Shown: positions 1 to 9,738, counted from the stretch's first letter. The stretch is 64,000 bases of DNA from Helicobacter jaachi (GCF_000763135.2 NZ_JRPR02000001.1:310001-374000), one strand, 5' to 3'. Numbers and translations are program-made. Notes: generated by a model not told the origin, from the sequence alone.

Positions 1-1
1 T

Positions 2-2353
2 AATGATGATAGTAATATAAAGGCTGCGGATAAAGCCATAAAGGGCAATAGCCTTGTATTTATTAGCTCCACACGCAGCGACAATGCGCAGGCTTTTTAT
101 AATGTGGGCGTGATAGGCTCGATTATGCGCAAAGTTGCTTTGCCCGATGGGCGCGTGAAGCTGCTCTTTAAAGGCTTATATCGAGGTAAGATTTTAAAAC
201 TTATCCAATCGCCCAAAGAGCCGCTGCAGGTGGAAGTGGATATGATTCGCTATAAAGAATATGATGCTAATAAAATGAATGCGCTCCTGCAAGTTTTGCG
301 CGAGAAAGTGCGGCATTTGGCTAATCTTGATGGGCATTTCCCGCCAGATTTATTAAAAAGCATTGAGGAAAATCACGAGCCTAATCGCATTGTTGATTTA
401 ATCGCCTCTGCTATGCGCCTCTCAAAAGAGCAAGCCTATGAGCTTTTTGCTAAAGATGATGTAGAAGAGCGCGTGCTAGGGCTTATTGAGTATATCATCG
501 AGGAGACGCAAGCCCAAAAGTTGCAAAAAGAGATTAAAAATAAAGTGCATAATAAAATGGAGCAAGTCAATAAGGAATATTTCCTAAAAGAGCAGCTCAA
601 GCAGATTCAAAAAGAGCTTGGCACAGACAATGTGCGCGATGAGGAAATGGAGCAGTATCAAGAAAAATTAAATGCCCTAAAGCCCTATATGAGCGAGAAT
701 GCTTATAAAGAAGTGCATAAGCAGATTAAGCGTCTCTCTCGCATGCATCAAGATAGTGGTGATGCTAATATTTTGCAAAATTACATCGAATGGGTGCTTG
801 AAATCCCCTTTGATAAATATGCTAAGGAAAAATTATCCATTCAAAAAGTGGCAAAGCAGTTGGATTTAGACCATTATTCTTTGCAAAAGCCAAAAGAGCG
901 CATTATTGAGTATTTTGCCGTGCGCGAGCTTATCGCTAAGCGCGCAGATTCTATAAATGAGAGACATACAGAATCTAAAGCCCAATTCGTTATAGAATCT
1001 AGAAAACGCGCGGATAAAAAACATATAGAATCTAAAGACATAAGCAAATATGAAAAAGGCACGATTTTATGCTTTTATGGACCGCCGGGCGTGGGTAAGA
1101 CAAGCCTTGCAAACTCCATTGCCAAAGCCATTAAGCGCCAGCTTGTGCGCATAGCACTTGGCGGCTTAGAAGATGTAAATGAATTACGCGGACATCGCCG
1201 CACTTATATTGGCGCTATGCCCGGGCGCATCGTGCAGGGCTTAATTGAGGCAAAGGAGATGAATCCTGTCATTGTGCTTGATGAGGTAGATAAGGTAGGC
1301 AGGAGCTATCGCGGCGACCCTACAAGCGTGCTGCTTGAGATTTTAGACCCGGAGCAAAATCACGCTTTTAGGGATTATTACACAAATTTTGATATTGATT
1401 TATCGCAAGTAATTTTTATTGCAACAGCAAATGATATATCTACAATCCCCGCACCCTTGCGCGATAGAATGGAATTTATTGCCGTTTCATCATACACGCC
1501 GCAAGAAAAACTAGAAATTGCTAAAAAATATCTTATCCCACAAGAGCTGCAAAAGCATGGCTTAAGCGCGCAGGATATAAAGCTAAGTGTAAGTGCGCTT
1601 AAAGAAGTGATTGAAAAATACACGCGTGAAGCGGGCGTGAGAAATCTGCGCCACAAAATTGCTCAAATTATGCGCAAAAGTGCCAAACTTATCTTGCAAG
1701 GAAGTCAATCTGTGCATATCACGCCGCGCAATCTTGGGGAGTTCCTTGATAAAATTGTCTTTGAAATCTCGCCTGCGGATAAGAAAAATCTTATCGGTAT
1801 AGTCAATGGCTTAGCTTGGACGAGTGTGGGTGGTGATGTGCTAAAGATTGAAGCCATTAAGATTAAAGGTAAAGGTGCGCTCACACTCACAGGCAGCCTT
1901 GGTGATGTGATGAAAGAATCTGCACACATCGCGCATTCTGTGGTAAAAGTGCTGATTGATAAAAAGATTTTAAAAGTCAAAGAGCATGGCAAAACACCTA
2001 TTTATCAAAATTATGATATTCACTTGCATGTGCCAGAGGGTGCTACGCCAAAAGATGGTCCAAGTGCGGGCATTGCTATGGCTTGCGTGATAGCCTCTAT
2101 TTTGACAGAATCTAAAATCTATGCAAGTGTGGCAATGACGGGCGAACTGACATTACAAGGTAATGTGTTGCCTATTGGCGGCTTGCGTGAAAAGCTTATC
2201 GCTGCACATAAAGCAGGCATTAAAACAGCACTTATTCCGCAGAAAAACTATGAGCGGGATTTGAAAGATATACCAAAAGAGGTGCTTGAAAAACTACAAA
2301 TTATTGGTGTGAGTGATATTAAAGAGGTGCTTCATCTTGCCCTTGTGGTGTGA
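2..2353 (+). CDS. lon: ATP-dependent protease Lon (5' truncated by window edge)
   Basis: Cytoplasmic AAA+ serine protease of protein quality control. The frame is open from base 2, so the true start lies upstream; only the first ~60 residues of the usual ~800 seem missing. Walker A GPPGVGKT is encoded at 1079-1102, followed by the GHRRTYIGAMPG segment and Walker B VIVLDEVDK. The protease domain keeps PKDGPSAG (Ser codon at 2063-2065) and the GGLREK segment carrying the dyad Lys. Just before Walker A there is an insertion of about 36 residues relative to E. coli Lon (roughly nt 940-1055) containing four copies of the AGAATCT word, read as DSI, TES, IES and IES. This position is a known tolerant linker, so the enzyme is probably active. 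Confidence 0.97.
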   Translation, partial: NDDSNIKAADKAIKGNSLVFISSTRSDNAQAFYNVGVIGSIMRKVALPDGRVKLLFKGLYRGKILKLIQSPKEPLQVEVDMIRYKEYDANKMNALLQVLREKVRHLANLDGHFPPDLLKSIEENHEPNRIVDLIASAMRLSKEQAYELFAKDDVEERVLGLIEYIIEETQAQKLQKEIKNKVHNKMEQVNKEYFLKEQLKQIQKELGTDNVRDEEMEQYQEKLNALKPYMSENAYKEVHKQIKRLSRMHQDSGDANILQNYIEWVLEIPFDKYAKEKLSIQKVAKQLDLDHYSLQKPKERIIEYFAVRELIAKRADSINERHTESKAQFVIESRKRADKKHIESKDISKYEKGTILCFYGPPGVGKTSLANSIAKAIKRQLVRIALGGLEDVNELRGHRRTYIGAMPGRIVQGLIEAKEMNPVIVLDEVDKVGRSYRGDPTSVLLEILDPEQNHAFRDYYTNFDIDLSQVIFIATANDISTIPAPLRDRMEFIAVSSYTPQEKLEIAKKYLIPQELQKHGLSAQDIKLSVSALKEVIEKYTREAGVRNLRHKIAQIMRKSAKLILQGSQSVHITPRNLGEFLDKIVFEISPADKKNLIGIVNGLAWTSVGGDVLKIEAIKIKGKGALTLTGSLGDVMKESAHIAHSVVKVLIDKKILKVKEHGKTPIYQNYDIHLHVPEGATPKDGPSAGIAMACVIASILTESKIYASVAMTGELTLQGNVLPIGGLREKLIAAHKAGIKTALIPQKNYERDLKDIPKEVLEKLQIIGVSDIKEVLHLALVV

Positions 2354-2373
2354 AATGCGCAAGATGAGATTGC

Positions 2374-2589
2374 ATGGTGCAAGCTAGATTCTATATAGGC
2401 ATTATTTTATGCGCACTAGGCTGGATATTTATCGGCTTAGGCGTGCTGCTCTTCCCTTTGAGCCTCTTTTTTATTATGCGTGCTAAATACCATTATGCGC
2501 TTTTTGTGTTTTTGGTAATTATTAATGTCGCAGGATTTAGCCTTTCACTCTATGCTAATGCCCAATTTATTGCAAAGCAGATTCTCTAA
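2374..2589 (+). CDS. small hydrophobic membrane protein, 71 aa
   Basis: Not recognised as a named family. The product has two or three hydrophobic stretches (about residues 7-33 and 41-62) separated by a short basic turn, so it is probably an inner-membrane protein. It begins 20 bases after the lon stop on the same strand and may be cotranscribed. The SD-like purine run before the ATG (AGATGAG) is weak. Its 3' end overlaps the convergent glycosyltransferase gene by 45 bases. Hydrophobic content and position favour a real gene, but conservation was not tested. Confidence 0.5.
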   Translation: MVQARFYIGIILCALGWIFIGLGVLLFPLSLFFIMRAKYHYALFVFLVIINVAGFSLSLYANAQFIAKQIL

Positions 2590-3750
2590 TATACTTAAAT
2601 TTGCCTCCAAATGCCATTTTTGCGCGGCTTTTTGCGCTTGCATTTTATATATATTAATATCTTCTATGGATAAATTAAGCAAAGATTGCGCTATATCTTG
2701 CACCTCAAAGCCTTGAGTAATTACCCCACATTTGTGGCTTTGCACAAATGCACTTACATCTTGCAGTGGGGTAGTGAGTATAGCAAGCCTTGATTGAATA
2801 TACTCAAAGAGTTTATTTGGCATACAATGAGCAAGATTAAAGGTCGTAGGCTTAAAGGGAATAAGCCCTATATCATACTGCGCGCTAGTTGGGATAATAT
2901 CTGGCAGCCTTACAGGCGCTAGCATGGTGAGCGTGGGGATAGAATCTGCCCTTTTGCAAAACTCCTCCAAAAAGCCCCTTTGATTGCTAAGAGCCATTAT
3001 GTAAAGCCTATAATGCGTCCCGCACAGCAGCTCTGCTAGCTCTAAAAGCTCCATACTGCTTCTATCTGGACTTATAAAGCCATGATATAAAATTTTAATC
3101 TCCTTTGTATCTTGGAGGATTTTGGGTGTTATGTCAAAAAAAGGCGGCAGGGAGTAGAAAATATCACATATAATGTGAAATTCGCTCCTATATCGCTCGC
3201 ACAGCCCTTCACTCACACTTATGGCTAAATCTACATAGGGCAAATATGTCTGGCACAAATGGCTAAAAAATCGCCCAAAAGAGCGCAGCCACTCTGTATC
3301 ATTCTCATATTCAAGCGGATAAAATTCGCGCAAATCAATTAAAATCTTACAAGATGTATGCGTATTTTTATACGATACTGCAAAGGGCAAAAGTGTAATA
3401 TCCTCTACAATCAGCACATCTTGGGGATTTAGACTATCAAGCAATGTAGGCAGGATTTGGCGATTTTGGGTAAAAATAAGTGGCTTAAAATCACCTATTT
3501 CGCAATATTTTATAATCATTTCATTTTCTGCTTTTGTGCGCTGCTTGCTTGATTTATCACTAGGGAAATTTAACAAATGGGCTTGTATATGGAGGGCTTT
3601 AAAATCGCCTTGCTCGCAGGCTTTGGAGATGACATTAAGGTGCATCTTCGCTCTATGCTTGTGGCGTAGCATATCTAGGAGCTTTAGCATACGACTTGAA
3701 CGGGGTTTTTTAGTAATATCATGGTCACAAATCACGCAAATCTCGCACAT
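2545..3750 (-). CDS. glycosyltransferase, GT-B fold, GT4-like
   Basis: A 401-residue soluble protein that looks like a two-domain GT-B glycosyltransferase. The N-terminal half carries an acceptor-domain pattern (LIDLREFYPLEYEN, then DLAISVSEGL). The C-terminal half contains IKILYHGFISPDRS and, around residues 305-330, DIGLIPFKPT followed by MPNKLFEYIQS, typical of the nucleotide-sugar site in GT4-like enzymes. It probably transfers a sugar to a surface glycan; donor and acceptor cannot be told. It stands alone between two plus-strand genes and overlaps the small membrane ORF tail-to-tail. Confidence 0.82.
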   Translation of the reverse strand: MCEICVICDHDITKKPRSSRMLKLLDMLRHKHRAKMHLNVISKACEQGDFKALHIQAHLLNFPSDKSSKQRTKAENEMIIKYCEIGDFKPLIFTQNRQILPTLLDSLNPQDVLIVEDITLLPFAVSYKNTHTSCKILIDLREFYPLEYENDTEWLRSFGRFFSHLCQTYLPYVDLAISVSEGLCERYRSEFHIICDIFYSLPPFFDITPKILQDTKEIKILYHGFISPDRSSMELLELAELLCGTHYRLYIMALSNQRGFLEEFCKRADSIPTLTMLAPVRLPDIIPTSAQYDIGLIPFKPTTFNLAHCMPNKLFEYIQSRLAILTTPLQDVSAFVQSHKCGVITQGFEVQDIAQSLLNLSIEDINIYKMQAQKAAQKWHLEANLSILENLLCNKLGISIE

Positions 3751-3902
3751 AATAATCCTCTCATTTATAATTATTGCTATAAATTCATCGCCGCATTTTG
3801 CCCTATTTTACCTTATAGAATCTAAGACAAAAAAGTGTGTTAAATGATTATATAAATGCGCAGCAAGCGGCAAAATAAATAGAGCGCGCCATAAAAATAT
3901 GC

Positions 3903-3931
3903 TTGACTTTAAATAAAAATATTGCTACTCT
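3903..3931 (+). promoter_or_regulatory. candidate promoter upstream of cysK
   Basis: TTGACT at 3903-3908 is followed after 17 bases by TGC-TACTCT (hexamer at 3926-3931), leaving a ~70-base leader before cysK. The -35 is good and the -10 poor, but it has an upstream TGC. Based on sequence similarity only. Confidence 0.3.
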
Positions 3932-4006
3932 TTGCGCGCCTAAATTGCTCGCGAGTAAGCCCGCAGGCAGACAAATAGGCGTTTATTTAACAACAAAGGA
4001 TTGCTT

Positions 4007-4912
4007 ATGAAAATTGCAAGTAACATCACAGACATTATTGGTAACACCCCTATCCTACGACTTCATCAGTTCGCACCTAATTTGTATGGCAAATGCGAGT
4101 TTTTAAACCCTAGCCATTCAGTTAAAGACAGACCCGCATTTGGTATGATTAAGCAAGCACTTGATGATGGTAAAATTAATAAAGATACGCTTATTGTGGA
4201 ATGCACTAGCGGGAATATGGGTATTTCGCTAGCGATGATTTGTGCTTCGCTTGGGCTAAAAATCACTATCACCATGCCAGAATCTATGAGTATTGAGCGG
4301 CGCAAAATGATAGCCTTTTTTGGCGCAAATCTTGTGCTAACACCCGCAAGTGAAGGAATGAAAGGCGCACTTAATCGCGCTCAAGAGATTTTAGAATCTA
4401 CGCCAAATGCCTTTATGCCAAGCCAGTTTGAAAATCTAGCCAATAAAGAAATGCATAAGCGCACGACAGCTATTGAAATTTATGAGAGCTTTGAGGGCAA
4501 ACTTGATTATTTTGTGGCAGGATTTGGCACAGGCGGCACGATTAGCGGCGTTGGCGAAGTGTTAAAAGAAAAGATTAAAGGCATTCAAATCATTGGCATA
4601 GAGCCAGCGGCTTCACCGCTTTTGAGCAAAGGACAGGCAGGACCGCACAAGATTCAAGGTATCGGGGCGAATTTTATCCCGGGTATTTTAAATCGCGATG
4701 TGATAGACGCTATTGAATGCGTGGAAAATGATGAGGCTATCGCTACAGCGCAGGAGTTAGGGAGAGCGGGCATAATGGTTGGTATTTCAAGCGGTGGCAA
4801 TGTGGCTATCGCGCGCAAAATTGCTAAAGCCCACCCTGATAAAACGGTGCTTACCGTGCTTAATGACACAGCTGAGCGATATTTATCAACCGACCTTTTC
4901 AATACGCTCTAG
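4007..4912 (+). CDS. cysK: cysteine synthase (O-acetylserine sulfhydrylase)
   Basis: PLP enzyme that makes cysteine from O-acetylserine and sulfide. The 301-residue product has NTPILRL at the N-terminus, PLP-lysine motif NPSHSVKDRP, phosphate-binding loop GFGTGGTISG and a C-terminal GISSGGN. The Asn loop that normally reads TSGNTG reads TSGNMG here, a conservative departure in the substrate loop. The ATG at 4007 is preferred over the in-frame TTG at 4001 because AAAGGA at 3995-4000 sits six bases before it. CysK and CysM paralogues cannot be separated with certainty. Confidence 0.92.
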   Translation: MKIASNITDIIGNTPILRLHQFAPNLYGKCEFLNPSHSVKDRPAFGMIKQALDDGKINKDTLIVECTSGNMGISLAMICASLGLKITITMPESMSIERRKMIAFFGANLVLTPASEGMKGALNRAQEILESTPNAFMPSQFENLANKEMHKRTTAIEIYESFEGKLDYFVAGFGTGGTISGVGEVLKEKIKGIQIIGIEPAASPLLSKGQAGPHKIQGIGANFIPGILNRDVIDAIECVENDEAIATAQELGRAGIMVGISSGGNVAIARKIAKAHPDKTVLTVLNDTAERYLSTDLFNTL

Positions 4913-4961
4913 ATTCTATCGCCATTTCGCGTTAGTTCTTAAAAACAGCGATGCATGTGTA

Positions 4962-5828
4962 ATGATAGAATCTACACAAAAAATGCCCGTTGTATTCATA
5001 GGGCATGGCTCTCCTATGAATGCTATAGAATCTCATCTTACCACGCAGAATTGGGAGCGTTTGGGGCAGATTCTAAGGCAGCATTTTGCGCCACGTGCTA
5101 TACTTGGTATATCCGCGCATTGGGCTACAAATGGGCTTTTTATCAATAATAGCCCACACCTTAGGCAAATTTATGATATGTATGGCTTCCCACAGGCGTT
5201 GTATGACCTCACATACGAGGCAAGTAGCGATGAGCAAATCGCACAGATAATTATGCACTCTCTTAAGGATTGGGAAATACGCGTTGATAATACTTGGGGA
5301 CTAGACCATGGGCTTTGGAGTGTGCTATGCAGAATCTATCCACAGCCCTCACACAAGTCTGCGCATACGCTAGATTCTATAAATATTCACACACCGCCCA
5401 TCATTCCGCTAAGTATAAATCTTAATATAAGCTTAGCGCAGCAATTAAGGCTTGGTGAGGTGTTGCGCTTTTTGCGCCAAAAGGGTGTGCTAATTTTGGC
5501 AAGTGGAAATATCGTGCATAATCTAGCGCTTTTGTCTTGGACGGCGCAAAATGAGGGCTATGAGTGGGCTAGGGCATTTGATGTGGGCATTAAGCATTGT
5601 ATCTTAAGGCGCGATTTTAATGCGGTTGTGGATTATAAGACACTTAAAGGCAGCAATAAAAGCTTTGTTACACTAGAGCATTTTATTCCGCTGCTTATTG
5701 CGCTTGGGGCGAGTGAAGCGCAAGATAAGATAATTGTCTTTAATGAGGCATATAATTTTGGCGCACTTGCTATGACTTCATATATTTTTACAGAATCTAG
5801 CGCTTTTGAGGGGGTGTTTTTAAGCTAA
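4962..5828 (+). CDS. DODA-type extradiol ring-cleavage dioxygenase (YgiD family)
   Basis: About 288 residues, matching the class III extradiol dioxygenase family typified by E. coli YgiD (4,5-DOPA dioxygenase). Likely metal ligands are in PVVFIGHGSPMNA, LGISAHWAT and DNTWGLDHGLWS; the C-terminus holds ASGNIVHNL and the family-typical FNEAYNFGALAMTSY. The open frame extends upstream into cysK, but family similarity begins near the ATG at 4962 (MIES) or 4983 (MPVVFIGHG); neither has a strong SD, so the start is uncertain. It lies 49 bases after cysK on the same strand. The substrate is unknown. Confidence 0.85.
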   Translation: MIESTQKMPVVFIGHGSPMNAIESHLTTQNWERLGQILRQHFAPRAILGISAHWATNGLFINNSPHLRQIYDMYGFPQALYDLTYEASSDEQIAQIIMHSLKDWEIRVDNTWGLDHGLWSVLCRIYPQPSHKSAHTLDSINIHTPPIIPLSINLNISLAQQLRLGEVLRFLRQKGVLILASGNIVHNLALLSWTAQNEGYEWARAFDVGIKHCILRRDFNAVVDYKTLKGSNKSFVTLEHFIPLLIALGASEAQDKIIVFNEAYNFGALAMTSYIFTESSAFEGVFLS

Positions 5829-5865
5829 TGCGCGCAAGTTTATGCTTAAAAGTAGCTGCAGCATT

Positions 5866-6009
5866 TATAGAATCTAACCTCTAAAACTAAGTTGATAGAT
5901 GCTTAAAGCAGCTATAATTTTATACTTTGAGGGCTCAAATGGGCTTTGCTCATTTGTGCAAGATGTGCGCGGCTTTTACAAAAGCAACAGCGCGGAAATT
6001 ATAGAATCT
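5866..6009 (+). repeat. ~145-bp dispersed intergenic element, copy A
   Basis: Bounded at both ends by TATAGAATCT in direct orientation (5866-5875 and 6000-6009). It contains TTGATA at 5892-5897 and TATAAT at 5913-5918 with 15 bases between, then an imperfect hairpin at 5936-5956 (arms CAAATGGGC / GCTCATTTG) and a perfect one at 5972-5985 (GCTTTT-AC-AAAAGC). It aligns over its whole length with the reverse complement of 14631-14778 and over its first half with 43423-43491. It sits between two convergent genes. Confidence 0.7.
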
Positions 6010-6025
6010 GGGGCTAGATTCTATA
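6000..6025. repeat. inverted pair of the AGAATCT word
   Basis: TATAGAATCT, six bases, AGATTCTATA: a perfect 10-bp inverted repeat in the convergent intergenic region between the dioxygenase and the chemoreceptor. No T-tract follows, so a role as terminator is only possible. Confidence 0.75.
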
Positions 6026-6088
6026 ACTTTGACTAGCTTTACGCCATTAATACCCCGTTACAAAGCTCCAAAGTCCGCGCGATAGAAT

Positions 6089-8179
6089 CTAGAATTTCTT
6101 TTTATTGGCATCTTCTAGAATAGTAGTTGCCACATTATCAAGGGCATTACTGATTTCTTGAGAATGGTGGGCGATTTCTACATTTTGCTGCGTGAGGCTT
6201 TCAAGCTGCATGATAGCCTCATTAATTTGCGCCACGCCTGTGGTTTGCTCTCGTATGGATTCTCCCATATCATTAATGCTTTGAAGTAATAAATTTGTAT
6301 TTGCCTCAATCTCACTTAGGCTTTTTTGTGTGCGCTCGGCTAACTTGCGCACTTCATCTGCCACCACCGCAAAGCCACGCCCATGCTCGCCTGCGCGCGC
6401 GGCTTCAATGGCGGCATTGAGCGCTAGCAAATTTGTTTGGTCGGCTATGTCATTAATAATGCCTATTACATTTTTAATATCTTCACTTTGGTTGATAACT
6501 TCATTAGTTTTGCCGCTTACATTTTGCATAGAGCTTGTGATTTGCTCTATGGCAGAAGCGGTTTGCTCAAGGCTTGCAGCTTGCGAATTTGAGCCTTGTG
6601 TAAGCTCATCTACTGCAGATTCTAAAGCCTTTGATTTACTATCAAGCTCTTTGGCATAATGCATAGAATCTTGGAGCATTTTGGTAATAGATTCTCCTAA
6701 TTCATTGAGTGCTACGCCCATACCGCGCGGATTTTCTACCCTATCTGTAAAATCATTTTTAGAATAGCTTTGAAACACGCGCCTATTTTTACTCAAATCA
6801 TCGCCCACTAAGTTTAATAATGCCAAAGACATTTCATTAATCACTTTTTTGAGTTCATTAATTTGCGGATTTAAGCTATTTTGCTCAATGTTTTTACCAA
6901 AGCGCCCCTTTTTTGCCTCATCAACAATATGCACCACTTCGCTAATAAGTTCGCTATCAAGCTTTAAGCCCTCCTGCGTGCGGGCGATATTTTCATTAAT
7001 GGCTGTGCCCATTTTGCCTAGCTCATCATTGGCCAGAATCTTAAGCGGCTTTGGGCTAGTATCTGTTTTGTGATTAAGATAATCAAAAAAGCCAAAGAGC
7101 GTCCTAGAGATATTATGCAGCCTCCTAAGAATGCTAATTCTCACATACAGCGCGATAAAAACAGCCGATACAATAAGCGTTAAAACAACACCCACAATAG
7201 CAATCGTAGCAATCTTTGAAGCAGAGGCATATACAGAATCATCAATAGCCGTAACAAGTGTGGTGTAGCATACATCGCTATCTTCATCAATGCGGAAGCT
7301 CGCCACACCCGAAGTGGTGCTTATGCCATTGACATTTTCATAGCCATACACGCCTGATTGGCATTTAGCAGCAAGCGCGGTGATGATTTTAGCATTTTCA
7401 TTATGATTAATATCTGTGAGTTTGTGGAATAGGCGCGATGAATCGGTATTATTTACGATAACGCCCTCATTATCCATAGCCCAGCGATAGTCATCTTCAA
7501 ACACAGAGTAATTCTCACTCAAAAGCTCCTTGCCCACCCAATCAAGATTTATGCCCATACCTACGACCCCTTGAGCTTTACCGTTTTCATCAAAAATAGG
7601 CAGGATAATATCAAATACAGCCGTATTCGCGCCGCTATGCTTTGAGGGGTAGGGCTTGCTGATAGCAATCTTGCCATTTTGCATAGCTTGGGATATTTGA
7701 TTTAGTGAAAGCACGGAAGTATCTTCTGGAGTGAATGTTATGCCACCTTTAGCAAGTGGATTTTCATCATGGGCGTATAAAAATAAATCGCCATTTACGA
7801 TATGCTCTGGTTCTACTTGAAATTTGCTTAGTGCCTCTTTTTTAATGAGTAAAAAGCCATTTTCAATGTATGCAGTGCTATCTAGTGCGTCGCTAAGCCT
7901 TGCTCTTGTGCGTGCCATAAAGCCCATATCGGCTTTCTCTTGGATAAGTCCTGAAATATTTTGCTGTAAAAACTTAAGCGCGACTAGGCTTTCATGGATA
8001 CGCCCTTGATATTCATTTGCCACGCGCTGGGAAGCATTAAAGATAAGCACTTTTGCATCTTCTCTGGCAATATCTGTGCTTTGCGTAACTAGCACAGATA
8101 TCATAATCGCCATACATATTGCCAATATACCCACAATACTAAGAATTGACTTTGTCCCAAGTGAAAAATGTTTTAGCAT
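6089..8179 (-). CDS. methyl-accepting chemotaxis protein, dCache-type sensor
   Basis: Inner-membrane chemoreceptor of 696 residues. TM1 is at about residues 10-30, followed by a ~285-residue periplasmic region with dCache-like features ([15 protein letters not shown] and a repeated MGI-containing half), TM2 at about 320-345, a HAMP-like segment, and a cytoplasmic helical bundle. The signalling tip is fully conserved ([18 protein letters not shown]). No CheR/CheB-binding pentapeptide is seen at the C-terminus. Two ATGs are adjacent; the second (8179) is preferred because AGGAAGG would be too close to the first. The ligand is not predictable. The gene is monocistronic by spacing. Confidence 0.95.
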   Translation of the reverse strand: MLKHFSLGTKSILSIVGILAICMAIMISVLVTQSTDIAREDAKVLIFNASQRVANEYQGRIHESLVALKFLQQNISGLIQEKADMGFMARTRARLSDALDSTAYIENGFLLIKKEALSKFQVEPEHIVNGDLFLYAHDENPLAKGGITFTPEDTSVLSLNQISQAMQNGKIAISKPYPSKHSGANTAVFDIILPIFDENGKAQGVVGMGINLDWVGKELLSENYSVFEDDYRWAMDNEGVIVNNTDSSRLFHKLTDINHNENAKIITALAAKCQSGVYGYENVNGISTTSGVASFRIDEDSDVCYTTLVTAIDDSVYASASKIATIAIVGVVLTLIVSAVFIALYVRISILRRLHNISRTLFGFFDYLNHKTDTSPKPLKILANDELGKMGTAINENIARTQEGLKLDSELISEVVHIVDEAKKGRFGKNIEQNSLNPQINELKKVINEMSLALLNLVGDDLSKNRRVFQSYSKNDFTDRVENPRGMGVALNELGESITKMLQDSMHYAKELDSKSKALESAVDELTQGSNSQAASLEQTASAIEQITSSMQNVSGKTNEVINQSEDIKNVIGIINDIADQTNLLALNAAIEAARAGEHGRGFAVVADEVRKLAERTQKSLSEIEANTNLLLQSINDMGESIREQTTGVAQINEAIMQLESLTQQNVEIAHHSQEISNALDNVATTILEDANKKKF

Positions 8180-8338
8180 CATACCTTCCTTAGTTTGAGC
8201 TTAAATCAACAAAAACAAAGCGCATTTTTAGCAAAATAATGAGAAATATAAGCTTAAGCCTATCCATTATTTTTGCGGATTTTAGGGAAGTGCTGTGGGG
8301 GATTTGGAGATTAGATGAGCGTATTTATGGGACTTAAA

Positions 8339-8794
8339 TCACTCATCATCTTTGAAGCGAAGTTTAAATATTTTTTTATCAAAAACAGCAATGTGAAAGA
8401 TAGAATCAAAAATTTTAATATCAAGCAAGTAGCCCTCAACCTTAACTTCACATTTTTTAGTATCGCTTTGAATGGCTTCGGCCTTAAAAATAACCTCATG
8501 CCCTAGCTCAATAGGCGCTAGAAACTTCACATCAGAGGCAATAAGCACGCTATATTTTTTATTAATCGCAGCCATTGCAGCATAGCTTGCAGAGTTAAAG
8601 ACAAAGCCTGCGTGTATCATTTTACTCTCATCCATTATCATACGCTCATTGGGGACAAATTTCACAACAGCTTTATGACGATACAGCTCCACAAGCTCGC
8701 CCACAATATTTGCAGGCATACTTGTGCAGACTTCTAAATCACTATTTTCAAGTGGGATATTTACTACTTCTTCATTTAATCCATCATCTGGCAT
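8339..8794 (-). CDS. hotdog-fold thioesterase-like protein
   Basis: A 151-residue protein with PaaI-like hotdog features: the helix segment IHAGFVFNSASYAAMAAIN, then strands around VLIASDVKFLAPIELGHEVIF. Probably an acyl-CoA or acyl-ACP thioesterase; substrate unknown. The start chosen is the ATG at 8794, six bases after AAGGAG; an upstream TTG at 8809 would overlap cmoB. It closes the run metG / Mur-like / cmoB / thioesterase, an order I recall from H. pylori. Confidence 0.75.
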   Translation of the reverse strand: MPDDGLNEEVVNIPLENSDLEVCTSMPANIVGELVELYRHKAVVKFVPNERMIMDESKMIHAGFVFNSASYAAMAAINKKYSVLIASDVKFLAPIELGHEVIFKAEAIQSDTKKCEVKVEGYLLDIKIFDSIFHIAVFDKKIFKLRFKDDE

Positions 8795-8805
8795 GGCCTG
8801 CTCCT

Positions 8806-9738
8806 TCAATCTTTTCTCAATTTAAAGTATCCTCGTATAGGTGCTTGATAGCCCTCTATAGTGAGGGTTTGGCTCTCATTTAAAAATGCAGCCAAACTTT
8901 GAGAATCTACCCATTTGCTCGCGCGCTGCTCTTTAGTGGTGGTGGGGCTTAGGGCTAGGATTTCAAAATGGCTAAACTTTGCCCGCTCGCACCAACCTTT
9001 AAGCGCACTAATGCTAGGGATAAAATAGACATTTGACATTTTAGCATAGCTTTTAGCAGGGCTTAGGCAAATTTCCTCTTCACTTTGATAAATAAGTGTG
9101 TCTAAAATCACTTCTCCCCCGCTTTGCAAAGACTGCGACAAAATCTTTAGCGTGCTTATAGGCTCAAGACGATGATACAGCACACCCAAACAAAATATCA
9201 CATCAAATTTGTGCTTATGCGCTTGCGTGTAGGCTAATAAATCCTCTACACCTAGTAGCTCAAAGTTAATAGGCGCGTTTATAAAGTGATTAACAAAATC
9301 AAATTGCGCCTTGAACAGCCCGCTTGGGTCAAAGCCTATTATAGAATCTGGCTCGTGGGAGAGCATTTCAAACATATAATAGCCATTATTGCAGCCTACA
9401 TCTGCTATATGCTTGCCTTTAAGATTACAATGCGGAGCGAGCAGCTGCCATTTCATAAAGCTCTGCCACTCGCTATCAATGTGTATATCAAATAAAAAAA
9501 ATGGTCCCTTGCGCCATGGTTTTAGCTGTATAGCCATATCATAAAGCATGTCATGGTGTGTTGCTACCATATCTGCTGCAAGTGCTTGAATGTGGATTCC
9601 ATCTTTGGCATAAAAAGTCGCAGGAATGCGCGGCAAAAGGGCTAGCTGCTCATAGAATCTAGCAATATGTTTAGCCCCTTGAATGCGCGCAGATTTCTCT
9701 CTTGCGTATTTAAAAAAGTCGCTCATAAACTGGGGCAT
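8806..9738 (-). CDS. cmoB: tRNA U34 carboxymethyltransferase CmoB
   Basis: SAM-fold enzyme that uses carboxy-SAM to convert 5-hydroxyuridine at the tRNA wobble position toward cmo5U. The 310-residue protein matches CmoB along its length: LKPWRKGPF near residue 95, a DSEW block, SAM motif IADVGCNNGYYMFEM, then FCLGVLYHR and a late MSNVYFIPS. The C-terminus ends in the typical EGYQAPIRGYF. The start is ambiguous between ATG 9738 (overlaps the upstream gene by 29 bases) and ATG 9726. No cmoA is present in the window. Confidence 0.92.
   Translation of the reverse strand: MPQFMSDFFKYAREKSARIQGAKHIARFYEQLALLPRIPATFYAKDGIHIQALAADMVATHHDMLYDMAIQLKPWRKGPFFLFDIHIDSEWQSFMKWQLLAPHCNLKGKHIADVGCNNGYYMFEMLSHEPDSIIGFDPSGLFKAQFDFVNHFINAPINFELLGVEDLLAYTQAHKHKFDVIFCLGVLYHRLEPISTLKILSQSLQSGGEVILDTLIYQSEEEICLSPAKSYAKMSNVYFIPSISALKGWCERAKFSHFEILALSPTTTKEQRASKWVDSQSLAAFLNESQTLTIEGYQAPIRGYFKLRKD

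Noticed and set aside
3751-4006. Riboswitch or tRNA in the 256-base gap upstream of cysK
   Set aside because: No T-loop-like sequence or known riboswitch core was seen; only a weak promoter candidate is supported.
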